NCBI GenBank assembly: GCA_050012495.1
Contig: JBEKHB010000017.1
Coordinates: 4,328 to 68,327 of the forward strand
Origin: BOG-1155 sp050012495
GTDB taxonomy: Bacteria > Desulfobacterota > Syntrophorhabdia > Syntrophorhabdales > WCHB1-27
Direction: 5' to 3'
DNA length: 64,000 bases
Below, in pieces: positions 16,994 to 24,618 of this stretch (its first letter is position 1; each line of letters starts with the position of its first letter). Under the pieces are notes generated by a model, which saw only the letters and a list, made by a program, of their open reading frames with translations, made no database searches and had not been told where the DNA came from. Position numbers and translations under genes: made by a program.

Positions 16994-17666
16994 TGCCGTA
17001 GAGCCTTTCATATTCGAGGGGATGGTCTCTCCGCATCTCCTCCTTCGATATCTTCCCGGTGAGCCATGACCTGCTCATAGGGAAAACCTGGGGGTTCAGA
17101 TGGACGTTGTAGAGGTGCCAGACCACAAGCACGAGGAAACCGAGGGTGGCCTCGAAAGAGTGAACCAGATGATTAAGGTCGATGAGCCACTTCGGAAAAA
17201 CCATCATGAAGAGCGTCTCGAACCAGAGCATAAAACCGGAGAGGCCGAGTAGTATGACGGCAAGGCCGGCGGCCCAATACTGGAACTTCTCTATGCAGGT
17301 GAACCTATCGAAAAGAGGCATCTCCTTCCTGACGCCCAGGTTGTGCTTGATGAGTTCCACGAAATCGCTGAGGTCCTTCCTTCCGAATATCATCTGCTGG
17401 AAAAACTCGTGCCCTCGCCGCGTGAACACGATCGAGAGAAGGTGATAGGCAAATGTGGCGATCAGGACGACCGCCGCGAGGCGGTGGATTTTCCCCCTGA
17501 AGAGCACTCCGCCCTCCAGCTTTATGATCCATTGGGCGAGCCATGATTCGTGATACTTGAGGGTAAGGCCGGTGATACTGAGGATGATGAGAGAACAAAA
17601 AAGCAGTACGTGAACGGCTCGTTCTCCCCTGGTAAAGCGCTGTACGTAGTCGGTTTCATCGGCCAT
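16980..17666 (-). CDS. Membrane cytochrome b (b561/FdnI-like)
   Basis: The product is about 228 residues with four membrane segments and conserved histidines (ERAVHVLLFCSL, IHRLAAVVLIATFAYHLLSI, VVWHLYNVHLNPQ) expected to bind two b-type hemes. The C-terminal HPLEYERLY tail is shared with its paralogue at 14994-15926. The start at 17666 overlaps the stop of the 11-heme cytochrome by 11 bases, which indicates translational coupling. It probably receives electrons from menaquinol and hands them to the partner c-type subunits. Confidence 0.86.
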   Translation of the reverse strand: MADETDYVQRFTRGERAVHVLLFCSLIILSITGLTLKYHESWLAQWIIKLEGGVLFRGKIHRLAAVVLIATFAYHLLSIVFTRRGHEFFQQMIFGRKDLSDFVELIKHNLGVRKEMPLFDRFTCIEKFQYWAAGLAVILLGLSGFMLWFETLFMMVFPKWLIDLNHLVHSFEATLGFLVLVVWHLYNVHLNPQVFPMSRSWLTGKISKEEMRRDHPLEYERLYGNDKG

Positions 17667-18894
17667 GTTTTCTTCTCCTGATCCTGCCGTATACATCGAG
17701 GCCAATGTAGGCGACGAAAAAAGCCATAAGGATCCCTATGAACCACACGTAGAACTTACGCACGAAATACATGCCGAGGGAGCTCTCTTTTCTTGCCTCC
17801 ACGTGAATCCTCCCTAGGGAGGCCGCGTCCTTCATTGCCGGATGGCATTTTCCGCAAGTCCTGCCGATATTCTGAGGGTTTATGCTCGATTCAGCCTCCG
17901 CCGCGGGTAGTATTCGGTGTACTTCGTGGCAGCTCGTGCAATTCGCCGCCGTAATGTCCCCATACTTCATGGCAATTCCATGAAAGCTTCCGAGGTAGGT
18001 CGAATAGCGATCGGAGGGCAGCCTGTATTTCGCGATGATCGTCTGGTTTTCGTGACATCGGGCGCACGTGGCAGCCACATTGGCAACATACACCCCGGCC
18101 TTCGGATCACTCACCCGGGTGAGGGTATGCTCTCCGTGGCAGTCGGTGCACGTCGGACTCTCCATTTTTCCTTCCCTCAAGGCCCGCCCATGGATGCTCA
18201 CCTTGTATTCGTTGTAGATCTCTACATGGCATCGGCCGCACACCTGGGGGATATTCCCCCTGTTCGTCTTCGACTCAGGGTCCTTCGGGCCGAGAATCAA
18301 ATGGCTTCCATGGCAATCGATGCAAAGGGCAGCCTGCACCTGTCTCCCTTCTTTGATGAGACGCCCGTGGACACTATTCTCATAGGCCTTTATCAGATCG
18401 GGTGAAGGGAGCTGATGTGTTTTCTGCACCTCGGCATCCGTATGGCACCTCGCGCAAAGGATGAGCAGATTTCCTCTGAAAACCGTTGATCGCCGATCCG
18501 ACGCGGGCAGGATGTGATGCTCTCCGTGACAGGACGCACAGGACGGAGCGTCCTTGTCGCCCCGGCGAAAGGCAGCGCCGTGGACACTTCTTCCAAAGTG
18601 ACGGGCCGCTTCCTCGTGACACCCGGTGCAGTCGACCAATGCCAGCGGCCTCCTATGGGGAAGAGGGGCTGCGTCGCGATGGCAGTTGATGCACGCGATG
18701 GTTCGGTGAACCGAGTCCCGGAGGCCCGTCTTCATGAGGTGTTGAGGCACCGTATCCCGGCCTGCGGTTCCTTTGGATGCCTGCCCTTCGTGGCAGGAGA
18801 TGCAGCGGGCGTCCTTTTCCGAGGAAAAAGCCGGCAGGGGCAGGAGGAAAAGAGCAATAAGGGAAAAAAGCAGCGATGTTGGCGTCTTTACCAT
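17656..18894 (-). CDS. 11-heme c-type cytochrome with C-terminal membrane anchor
   Basis: The product is about 412 residues with a signal peptide (LLFSLIALFLLPLPAFS), eleven CxxCH motifs and one C-terminal membrane helix (FIGILMAFFVAYIGLDV) followed by a strongly basic tail. It is the first gene of the c-b-c-b-c operon and shares the repeated SVHGR spacer pattern with the nine-heme protein two genes on. The start at 18894 is the first ATG before the signal peptide; a well-formed promoter lies about 90 bases upstream. The mature protein should face the periplasm. Confidence 0.86.
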   Translation of the reverse strand: MVKTPTSLLFSLIALFLLPLPAFSSEKDARCISCHEGQASKGTAGRDTVPQHLMKTGLRDSVHRTIACINCHRDAAPLPHRRPLALVDCTGCHEEAARHFGRSVHGAAFRRGDKDAPSCASCHGEHHILPASDRRSTVFRGNLLILCARCHTDAEVQKTHQLPSPDLIKAYENSVHGRLIKEGRQVQAALCIDCHGSHLILGPKDPESKTNRGNIPQVCGRCHVEIYNEYKVSIHGRALREGKMESPTCTDCHGEHTLTRVSDPKAGVYVANVAATCARCHENQTIIAKYRLPSDRYSTYLGSFHGIAMKYGDITAANCTSCHEVHRILPAAEAESSINPQNIGRTCGKCHPAMKDAASLGRIHVEARKESSLGMYFVRKFYVWFIGILMAFFVAYIGLDVYGRIRRRKHGR

Positions 18895-18987
18895 GAATTC
18901 TGAATGGTACCCTTCTTTGTGGGTAGGCCGCTCATACCCGGCCACCTCACTTACCCTTATCTACCCGCTATCCTCCGGCTGCTTTCT

Positions 18988-19017
18988 ATTACAAGCCTGA
19001 ATGGAGGGGGTTGTCAA
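18988..19017 (-). promoter_or_regulatory. Sigma-70 promoter of the c-b-c-b-c operon
   Basis: On the minus strand TTGACA (19017-19012) and TGTAAT (18993-18988) are separated by 18 bases. Transcription would begin near 18981, leaving a leader of about 87 bases before the 11-heme gene. Confidence 0.6.
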
Positions 19018-19338
19018 GTTTTTAGTTGAAGCTGAATGGAACCGTGCACTTTTTTGCAAGTCGCGTGCCCCTCCTTCCGTCTTTCGGGATCCCGTGGATA
19101 GGAATGCTTTTGGCGGCGGAATAGTCTTCCCGCCGCGGTGAGGATTTATGTGCCCACGGTTTCCAGGGTGATTTTCCGCAACGGACTGGGGCGTTATGCG
19201 CAATGGAAACCGTCCGCCCCAACCTCAGACCACCCTCATAAGGCCGGTATACCGGGGAACAATTGCATTCCCCGCAGGGACATTGCGTACCTGCGGACCT
19301 TACCTTCACGGGGCCGGCCGGGTACCCATCGGCATCTA
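19018..19338. other. Intergenic region with several inverted repeats; possible structured RNA or operator array
   Basis: This 321-base gap between divergent promoters contains no credible gene but much structure. A 7-bp hairpin GCGGCGG/CCGCCGC lies at 19113-19136. A perfect 10-bp inverted repeat ACGGTTTCCA/TGGAAACCGT lies at 19156-19213, enclosing two small hairpins (TCCG-CAA-CGGA and GCG/CGC), and is flanked by TGAGG/CCTCA that could extend the stem. The 12-bp palindrome CCGGTATACCGG is at 19244-19255, and a 7-bp hairpin CCGCAGG/CCTGCGG at 19272-19296. The branched shape resembles a structured RNA. I could not match it to a riboswitch class, and it lies outside both predicted leaders. Confidence 0.45.
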
Positions 19339-19368
19339 TTGACAAGAGGACCGGTTATTGCATCTAAT
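19339..19368 (+). promoter_or_regulatory. Sigma-70 promoter of the 13-heme cytochrome operon
   Basis: TTGACA (19339-19344) and TCTAAT (19363-19368) are 18 bases apart. Only 7 bases separate the -10 box from the ATG at 19376, so the transcript would be leaderless or nearly so. Confidence 0.55.
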
Positions 19369-19375
19369 TTCTCCC

Positions 19376-21058
19376 ATGCGAAGAATATGGTACGGGAAGG
19401 GGAGCGTCCTTCTCCTCTCGGCGGCGCTCCTGGTGCTCTTTTGCGCCGGGGTGAGGGCTGCCCCCAGGACCGAGGACTGCCTGGAGTGCCATGACGCTTA
19501 CGGGAAGTATGCTCATGGCGGCGTGGCGTGCGTCGACTGCCACTCTACCATAACGTCCCTGCCCCACGCGGACAAGCTGCCTCAGCCTGCGTGCGCCGCC
19601 TGCCACAAAAAAACCGCGGACTCTTTTAGCCGGAGTCTTCACACAAAGAGGGGCTTGACATGCCTGAGCTGTCATAACGCGCATTTTCCGCAAAAGGATA
19701 AGAAGTATTGCGCCTCATGTCACGCAAACGCTTCCCACGGGACCCTTCCGTCGAGTAAGAACCACCTGGACCGGCTTATGTGCATTGCCTGTCACGGAAA
19801 GGTGGACAGAACTGAAGTGAGGGTACATTTGGAGATCAAAGACGGAAAGAGGCTCAGGGCGGCCGCGATTGACAGGGACGGCAACGGCCTCATCGATCAG
19901 GCCGAATGGCACGCCCTCGAAGACCTGCTTCACACCGAGTACAAGGGCGGATATATCATGGAGAAAACGTATCAAGTCAGGGGTGATCCCCATACGGTTA
20001 CGGCGAAACCGGCTGCGTGTGATGCATGCCACGGACCGGCCGGCTTTTTTACCACGGGAAGCCTTCAGATTACCGGCCGTAAAAAACCGGAAATACCTCT
20101 GGATACCCGCATATTCATTCCGGAGCTCCCCTCCGCAAAAGAGTTCGGCAGGACGGTGCACGGACGTGCCGGGGTAGTATGCGCGGACTGCCACCTGTCG
20201 CAGAGAAGGATAGCTGAAGGCGGGTCGGAGAACGTCCATGTGTGCAGGAAATGCCATGAGGCAGTGCAGGACGTGTACAGCAGGTCGGTCCACGTGAGGG
20301 TTGGAGCGACGCACTGTGTGGACTGCCATAACCCTCACCGGGTCACGTCGTACAAGGAGCTCGGGGCCAAGGCACGAATTGCGGTCTGCTCGCGGTGTCA
20401 CAAAGATTATGTGAGGAGACACGCCTGGTTGCCCAACACATCCCTTCACTTCGATTACCTCGAGTGCGCCACGTGCCACAGCCCCCAATCAAAAAAAAGC
20501 CTGGTCTTTTACTTCGTCCGGAAGTCTCCCGCCGGAAAGGTCAAGCTTTCTTACGATGAACTGGTCGCGCTCACCGGCCAGGACCCGGCACGAGCGTTCG
20601 GGGAGCAACAGGGTTCGCCCGATGCGCAAATCGGCCGGCTTTTTACCCTTCTCGCGCAGCGGGACAAAACGGTCACGATCGATGCGTCCATCATAGTGAC
20701 AAAGGCGTACCACGATTACTCGGAGACCCATCCCAGGGAAAGAGAGTGCGTAACGTGCCATGCCCGGGAGGCCCATTTTTACGATTCCATGCTCCTCCTT
20801 CTGCCCGGGCGAAATTCGAGCACCTACATCCCGGTGAAAGGCACCCTCCTTGCCAAATATCCCATAGGAACGTCGGTCGATTTCTTCCTTGTCGGCGAGG
20901 AGAAGATGAAAAAAGGCGATGTCTACAAATTCCTCCATTTGAGAGGACCCTGGGAACTGGGACTTAAGTTGATAGATTTCTTCGGCCTTATGACAATCCT
21001 AGTCGTTCTCGTCGGGGTGGCCGTGCACGTCGTGCTGCGCCTTACGGTGCGGAAATGA
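19376..21058 (+). CDS. 13-heme membrane-anchored c-type cytochrome with an EF-hand calcium loop
   Basis: The product is about 560 residues with a signal peptide, thirteen CxxCH motifs and one C-terminal membrane helix (FFGLMTILVVLVGVAVHVVL). At residues 166-177 it has a textbook EF-hand loop (DRDGNGLIDQAE, with D1, D3, N5, I8 and E12), placed between hemes 6 and 7, which suggests calcium-dependent structure. A heme-poor segment covers about residues 380-460. There is no Shine-Dalgarno sequence before ATG 19376; the promoter geometry implies a leaderless mRNA. TTG 19358 is an alternative start. The stop overlaps the next gene as ATGA. Confidence 0.85.
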   Translation: MRRIWYGKGSVLLLSAALLVLFCAGVRAAPRTEDCLECHDAYGKYAHGGVACVDCHSTITSLPHADKLPQPACAACHKKTADSFSRSLHTKRGLTCLSCHNAHFPQKDKKYCASCHANASHGTLPSSKNHLDRLMCIACHGKVDRTEVRVHLEIKDGKRLRAAAIDRDGNGLIDQAEWHALEDLLHTEYKGGYIMEKTYQVRGDPHTVTAKPAACDACHGPAGFFTTGSLQITGRKKPEIPLDTRIFIPELPSAKEFGRTVHGRAGVVCADCHLSQRRIAEGGSENVHVCRKCHEAVQDVYSRSVHVRVGATHCVDCHNPHRVTSYKELGAKARIAVCSRCHKDYVRRHAWLPNTSLHFDYLECATCHSPQSKKSLVFYFVRKSPAGKVKLSYDELVALTGQDPARAFGEQQGSPDAQIGRLFTLLAQRDKTVTIDASIIVTKAYHDYSETHPRERECVTCHAREAHFYDSMLLLLPGRNSSTYIPVKGTLLAKYPIGTSVDFFLVGEEKMKKGDVYKFLHLRGPWELGLKLIDFFGLMTILVVLVGVAVHVVLRLTVRK

Positions 21059-21672
21059 AACAACAGGAGCTCCACCCCCTTCCACTCAGGATCTGGCACT
21101 GGGCCAACACGGCGCTCATCCTTCTGCTTATCATCACGGGCGTGCGTCTCATGATTCCCGACCTCCATCTTATGCCGGACTACAGGAGCGCGGTTATTCT
21201 CCATAGGCGGGTCGGCTACGCCATGGCCGGCAGTTTCATATTCTGGCTCCTGTACGGCATCGCCAACGGCAGCCTCAGGAAATACTACCCCATCCGCTCG
21301 CGGGACCTGAAAGGTCTTTTCCTCCAGGCCCGATACTATGCCTTCGGCGTCTTTACGGGGGCAGCGAACCCCTTTCCCGCAACGGCAAAGGAAAAGTTCA
21401 ACCCCCTGCAGAAGATCGCCTACCTCTCGACCATGCTTGTCTTTACGCCCGTTATCGTGATCACCGGCATCTTTTACAGCAATATCCTGCTTTTCCGCAA
21501 CATCATAGTGCTCGTTGGGGGCCTTCGCGTCCTCGACGCCATTCACCTGGCCACCGCCTATATCTTCGCCGACTACTTCATCGTCCATGTCTATATGTCG
21601 ACCATGGGCAGGAACCCCTTTTCGCACGTGTTGGAGATGTTCACCGGCCGGCCTGATCATCCGGATCCATGA
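21055..21672 (+). CDS. Cytochrome b561-like membrane subunit
   Basis: The product is 205 residues with four membrane segments. The start LPLRIWHWANTALILLLIITG and the HRRVGYAMAGSFIFWLLYG segment place histidines as in Ni/Fe-hydrogenase-type and formate dehydrogenase-type cytochromes b; a later YFIVHVYMSTMG supplies another. It overlaps the 13-heme gene by four bases (ATGA), so the two proteins are probably made together and form a quinol:cytochrome c module analogous to the c-b pairs in the divergent operon. Confidence 0.85.
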   Translation: MKQQELHPLPLRIWHWANTALILLLIITGVRLMIPDLHLMPDYRSAVILHRRVGYAMAGSFIFWLLYGIANGSLRKYYPIRSRDLKGLFLQARYYAFGVFTGAANPFPATAKEKFNPLQKIAYLSTMLVFTPVIVITGIFYSNILLFRNIIVLVGGLRVLDAIHLATAYIFADYFIVHVYMSTMGRNPFSHVLEMFTGRPDHPDP

Positions 21673-21890
21673 AAACGCTCCTTGTCCCGGTTCTCCTGCT
21701 GGTATGCTCTATTGCGGGCCCGTTTTCCGCGTATTCCGCAGAACGTGCACGCCCTTATACCCTCGATGTTTCCTTCGACATCCCGGCTTCTCTCATCAAA
21801 GGCGTCGCGAGGATAGCCGTGGCAAAAGGGGAACATCTGAAGCTCTACAAGACGTGCGGGAAAATGGGTGTCATGCGGTCCGTCGGGTAG
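21669..21890 (+). CDS. Small exported protein, possibly a truncated N-terminal fragment
   Basis: The product is 73 residues, starting by a four-base ATGA overlap with the cytochrome b gene and carrying a clear signal peptide (LLVPVLLLVCSIAGPFSAYSA). The remaining 50 residues (YTLDVSFDIPASLIKGVARIAV...) look like the beginning of a longer extracellular beta-rich protein, such as the N-terminal domain of an M1-type peptidase. The chain stops soon after KLYKTCGKMG with no continuation in other frames that I can recognise. It could be a genuine small periplasmic partner or a remnant after deletion. Confidence 0.5.
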   Translation: MKTLLVPVLLLVCSIAGPFSAYSAERARPYTLDVSFDIPASLIKGVARIAVAKGEHLKLYKTCGKMGVMRSVG

Positions 21891-21981
21891 GCAGTTTCCA
21901 CATGCGTTTGCCCTGGGCCGGTTGTATCGGCCGGGGAAATATGCTATTTTCACATTCACTTGCGAAAAGAAGGGAGAACAC

Positions 21982-22827
21982 ATGAAAACAACGATAATTG
22001 CACTGGTGGCGGTCGCCGCCTTCGCACTGGTCTGCTGTAAGGAAAAGCCGAAAAACCAGGAGGGCCTGGCCCCCCAGGGCACGGCATCCAGGTCCGGAAT
22101 GCAGGTCGGTGCGTCCGGTCCCGGAAACGCCTCTGAAAGCAATCCAGCCGCGGGCCTCGCGCCTCAGACTTCGGAAGCCCCCATCCGCCCGGCCCACAAG
22201 GGCAGGGTCATCTCAACCGCGGATGCTGCCGGGTACACGTATATCGAGATGGAAGAGAACGGCAGGAAGCTCTGGGCTGCCGTGATGGAGACCAAGGTCA
22301 AACAGGGGGACACCGTCGAATTACCGGACCTTCCACCCATGGAGAACTTTTACAGTAAGAGCCTCGACCGGACCTTCGATAGGATAATTTTCTCCCCCAC
22401 AGTAGCGGTCAATGGGAGGATGCAGACCGCCGTAGTCCAGCCCGGGAGAGTCTCCGCAGCCAACCCCCACGGGGGCTTGAAGGTTGAGGAAGTCCCCGCC
22501 GGCGCCGCCATGACCCAGCCGGGGAGTACGTCCGCAGCCAACCCCCACGGGGGGTTGATGCCTCATGAGATGAACGCCGGCACAGCCCACAAAGGAAGGG
22601 TGGTAGCAACGATGAACGCCGCCGGGTACACGTATATCGAGGTGGAGGAGAACGGCAAGAAGCTCTGGGCTGCCGTGATGGAGACGAAGGTGAAGGCAGG
22701 CGACAATGTGGAGTTCCCGGATGGACCGCCCATGGAGAATTTTCATAGCAACAGCCTCAACCGGACCTTCGAGAGGATCATTTTCTCCCCGGCCATACTG
22801 GTTAATGGAAAACCCGGAAACGTCTAG
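21982..22827 (+). CDS. Lipoprotein-like protein with two tandem NrfJ-type domains
   Basis: The product is 281 residues. The hydrophobic N-terminus ends in VCCKEKPKN, suggesting a lipoprotein although the lipobox is not canonical. Two copies of a domain of about 75 residues follow (each with GYTYIE, KLWAAVMETKVK, PPMENF and RTFxRIIFSP), resembling NrfJ-like proteins associated with nitrite reductase and multiheme systems. A low-complexity linker between them repeats SAANPHGGL twice. The two domain copies are also very similar at the DNA level, so the duplication is recent or homogenised. GAAGGGAGAACAC precedes the ATG. Function is unknown. Confidence 0.72.
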   Translation: MKTTIIALVAVAAFALVCCKEKPKNQEGLAPQGTASRSGMQVGASGPGNASESNPAAGLAPQTSEAPIRPAHKGRVISTADAAGYTYIEMEENGRKLWAAVMETKVKQGDTVELPDLPPMENFYSKSLDRTFDRIIFSPTVAVNGRMQTAVVQPGRVSAANPHGGLKVEEVPAGAAMTQPGSTSAANPHGGLMPHEMNAGTAHKGRVVATMNAAGYTYIEVEENGKKLWAAVMETKVKAGDNVEFPDGPPMENFHSNSLNRTFERIIFSPAILVNGKPGNV

Positions 22828-22925
22828 CGAAGAATTCCCTCCTCCGGCGTCTGCCGATGGGTACTACCAGCGTGGATACGGGAGGGGCTGAGACGCGTTT
22901 CTTAGGCGGGATTCTATGATGAGGT

Positions 22926-23306
22926 TTATTCGCCGGATGCGGCTTTCAAAGCCTCCCAGACGCCAGGGATAAGACGATCCTTCTCCACGTAGGCGCATCC
23001 TCCCCGCTCTCTCACCTTTCGCTGGCAGTTTTCTTCCACTTGGGAGGTGATTACGATAACACGAGGTGGTGTTTGGAGCTGCAAAAGCCTCTCGAGCAAC
23101 TGCCATCCGTCGAGTCCGGGCATGACGAGGTCAGTCACCACGAAGTCGAAGCTCTCCTTTTGCGCGCTTTCGAGCGCTTTCCACCCGTCTTCCACCGCGG
23201 TTACAACGTATCCCGCCTCCGACAGGGATTGGGCAAGGGCCCATCGGATCAAGTACTCGTCATCGACAATAAGCACTTTTTGTGGTTGAATGAATGCTTT
23301 TCCCAT
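22926..23306 (-). CDS. Single-domain response regulator (CheY-like receiver)
   Basis: The product is about 126 residues from ATG 23306 and consists only of a receiver domain: an acidic pair in VDDEYLIRW, the phosphoacceptor aspartate in VVTDLVMPG and a lysine in the YVEKD segment. No output domain is present. Its start VDDEYLIRWALAQSLSEAGY is strikingly like that of the sigma-54 activator at 41057-42436 (VDDEYLIRWSLQKNLEKAGY), so they may share a phosphate source, perhaps the heme-linked kinase encoded at 24618-26057. The ATG at 23336 is an alternative start. Confidence 0.78.
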   Translation of the reverse strand: MGKAFIQPQKVLIVDDEYLIRWALAQSLSEAGYVVTAVEDGWKALESAQKESFDFVVTDLVMPGLDGWQLLERLLQLQTPPRVIVITSQVEENCQRKVRERGGCAYVEKDRLIPGVWEALKAASGE

Positions 23307-23700
23307 AAAAGATCTCTGGTTTTCCTCACTGAACATGCAATGGTCGTGCCGGAGCATTTGCCTCCGGAAACACAGCCGTGATCTCGTGAAGATATATAGG
23401 GCCGTAAAGGCTTTCGGCCGAAACGGCGCGCTGAGCGACCCGCCGCATTGGTGGTTTTCACGCTGTACCTGAGAGCTTTCTCTCAACTTGAGGCTGTTTT
23501 CTACGAGTCTTGACAAACCGGAGAGAAAATGATCATTAACTATTCCTATGTTCCGAAAGAAGTGCCCTAAGTGCTTTATCCCGGTCTCCTTTCACTCACG
23601 GAGTGCGGCCTTGGGAAAGCTATCGGAAGTCTGTTCTTGCCAACAGCCGTGTTCAGAAGTTTGGTCTCGTCGAGCAATGCCTTAGGTGACAGGAGAGCGG
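23307..23700. other. Intergenic region between divergent genes
   Basis: This 394-base region lies between the receiver gene and the PhnD-like gene. I see a TTGACA at 23510-23515 on the plus strand but no good -10 box at the right distance. No terminators, repeats or convincing small genes were found. Confidence 0.5.
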
Positions 23701-24618
23701 ATGGGGGTTCGACCCACGCAGGTCGTTTTCATCGTCTTTGTTCTCGGAATCGCGGTGCTCGCGGCCGGGGCCAGAGCGGACACCCGCTTGCCCGAGGGCA
23801 CCCGGAGACCTTTCACGATCGGCCTGACCCCGGAGCAGAACGTCTTCAAACAGATGGAGCGCTATGCCCCGCTTGCCGAGTATCTCTCGGAAAAGACCGG
23901 TCTCGACGTAAGGTTAAAAGTCTTCATGAGCTACGGAAAAGTCATCGACGATTTTGTTTCCTCGGGAGTGGACGGCGCCTTCTTCGGAAGCCTCGCCTAT
24001 GTCCTGGCCCGTGAACGGACAGGAGTCAGGGTCCTCGTCCGACCCGAGGACCGGAACGGCTCGTCCCTCTACCACGGACTGGTCTTTGTCCGGAAGGGCA
24101 GCGGGATCAGGCATGTGACCGAAATGCGGGGAAAGCGATTCGCCTTCGTGGACCCAGCCAGTACTGCCGGTTTCCTTCTCCCCCTCATCTACCTCCGCAG
24201 CCACGGCGTCAAGGATTATAAGGGCTACTTCGCAGAGACCTACTTCGCAGGCACCCACGAGGACGCCATATATGATGTGCTCAACGGAAAGGCGGATATC
24301 GGTGCAGCCAAGAATACCATATTCTGGCGGCTGGCGGGTGCGGACCCGAGAATTAGCAGGGAGCTGAAGATTCTCACGAGGTCCCCCGACATGCCGGAGA
24401 CTGCCCTGGCAGTGAGGAAGGATCTGGATCATCAGGTGGGCACGGCCATCCGCGACACCCTCTTGCAGATGCACAACGATCCCTTGGGCCTCACGATTCT
24501 CAGGGACCTTGGCGCACGGAGGTTCGTCCTGACCACCGAAGCGTACTATGAGCCCGTTGTCGGCTACCTCCGTCAAATAGGGTGTAGTCCTAAGAACTAC
24601 CGCTATCCGGGCGAATAG
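23701..24618 (+). CDS. PhnD-like periplasmic binding protein, probable sensor partner
   Basis: The product is about 305 residues with a signal peptide (VVFIVFVLGIAVLAAGARA) and the layout of phosphate/phosphonate-type binding proteins: IGLTPEQNVFKQMERYAPLAEYLSEKTG, then GAFFGSLAYV, a FVDPASTAGFLLP anion-binding segment and AAKNTIFW. There are no permease or ATPase genes beside it. Instead a histidine kinase gene overlaps its stop by one base, which suggests that it is a ligand-binding component of a two-component sensor rather than a transporter. AGGAGAGCGG precedes ATG 23701. The ligand is unknown. Confidence 0.8.
   Translation: MGVRPTQVVFIVFVLGIAVLAAGARADTRLPEGTRRPFTIGLTPEQNVFKQMERYAPLAEYLSEKTGLDVRLKVFMSYGKVIDDFVSSGVDGAFFGSLAYVLARERTGVRVLVRPEDRNGSSLYHGLVFVRKGSGIRHVTEMRGKRFAFVDPASTAGFLLPLIYLRSHGVKDYKGYFAETYFAGTHEDAIYDVLNGKADIGAAKNTIFWRLAGADPRISRELKILTRSPDMPETALAVRKDLDHQVGTAIRDTLLQMHNDPLGLTILRDLGARRFVLTTEAYYEPVVGYLRQIGCSPKNYRYPGE

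Noticed and set aside
15845..17062. 405-codon plus-strand open frame opposite the nine-heme and cytochrome b genes
   Set aside because: It is antisense to well-supported heme genes, has no ribosome-binding site and shows no recognisable domain; high-GC coding DNA often leaves long antisense frames.
19018..19338. c-di-GMP (GEMM) riboswitch, expected near Geobacter-type cytochrome genes
   Set aside because: The conserved GGTCACGCA and CGCAAAGCC elements are absent, and the structured part lies upstream of both predicted transcription starts.
23510..23538. Sigma-70 promoter for the PhnD-like/kinase operon
   Set aside because: TTGACA is present, but the sequence at 16-18 bases downstream does not resemble a -10 box.
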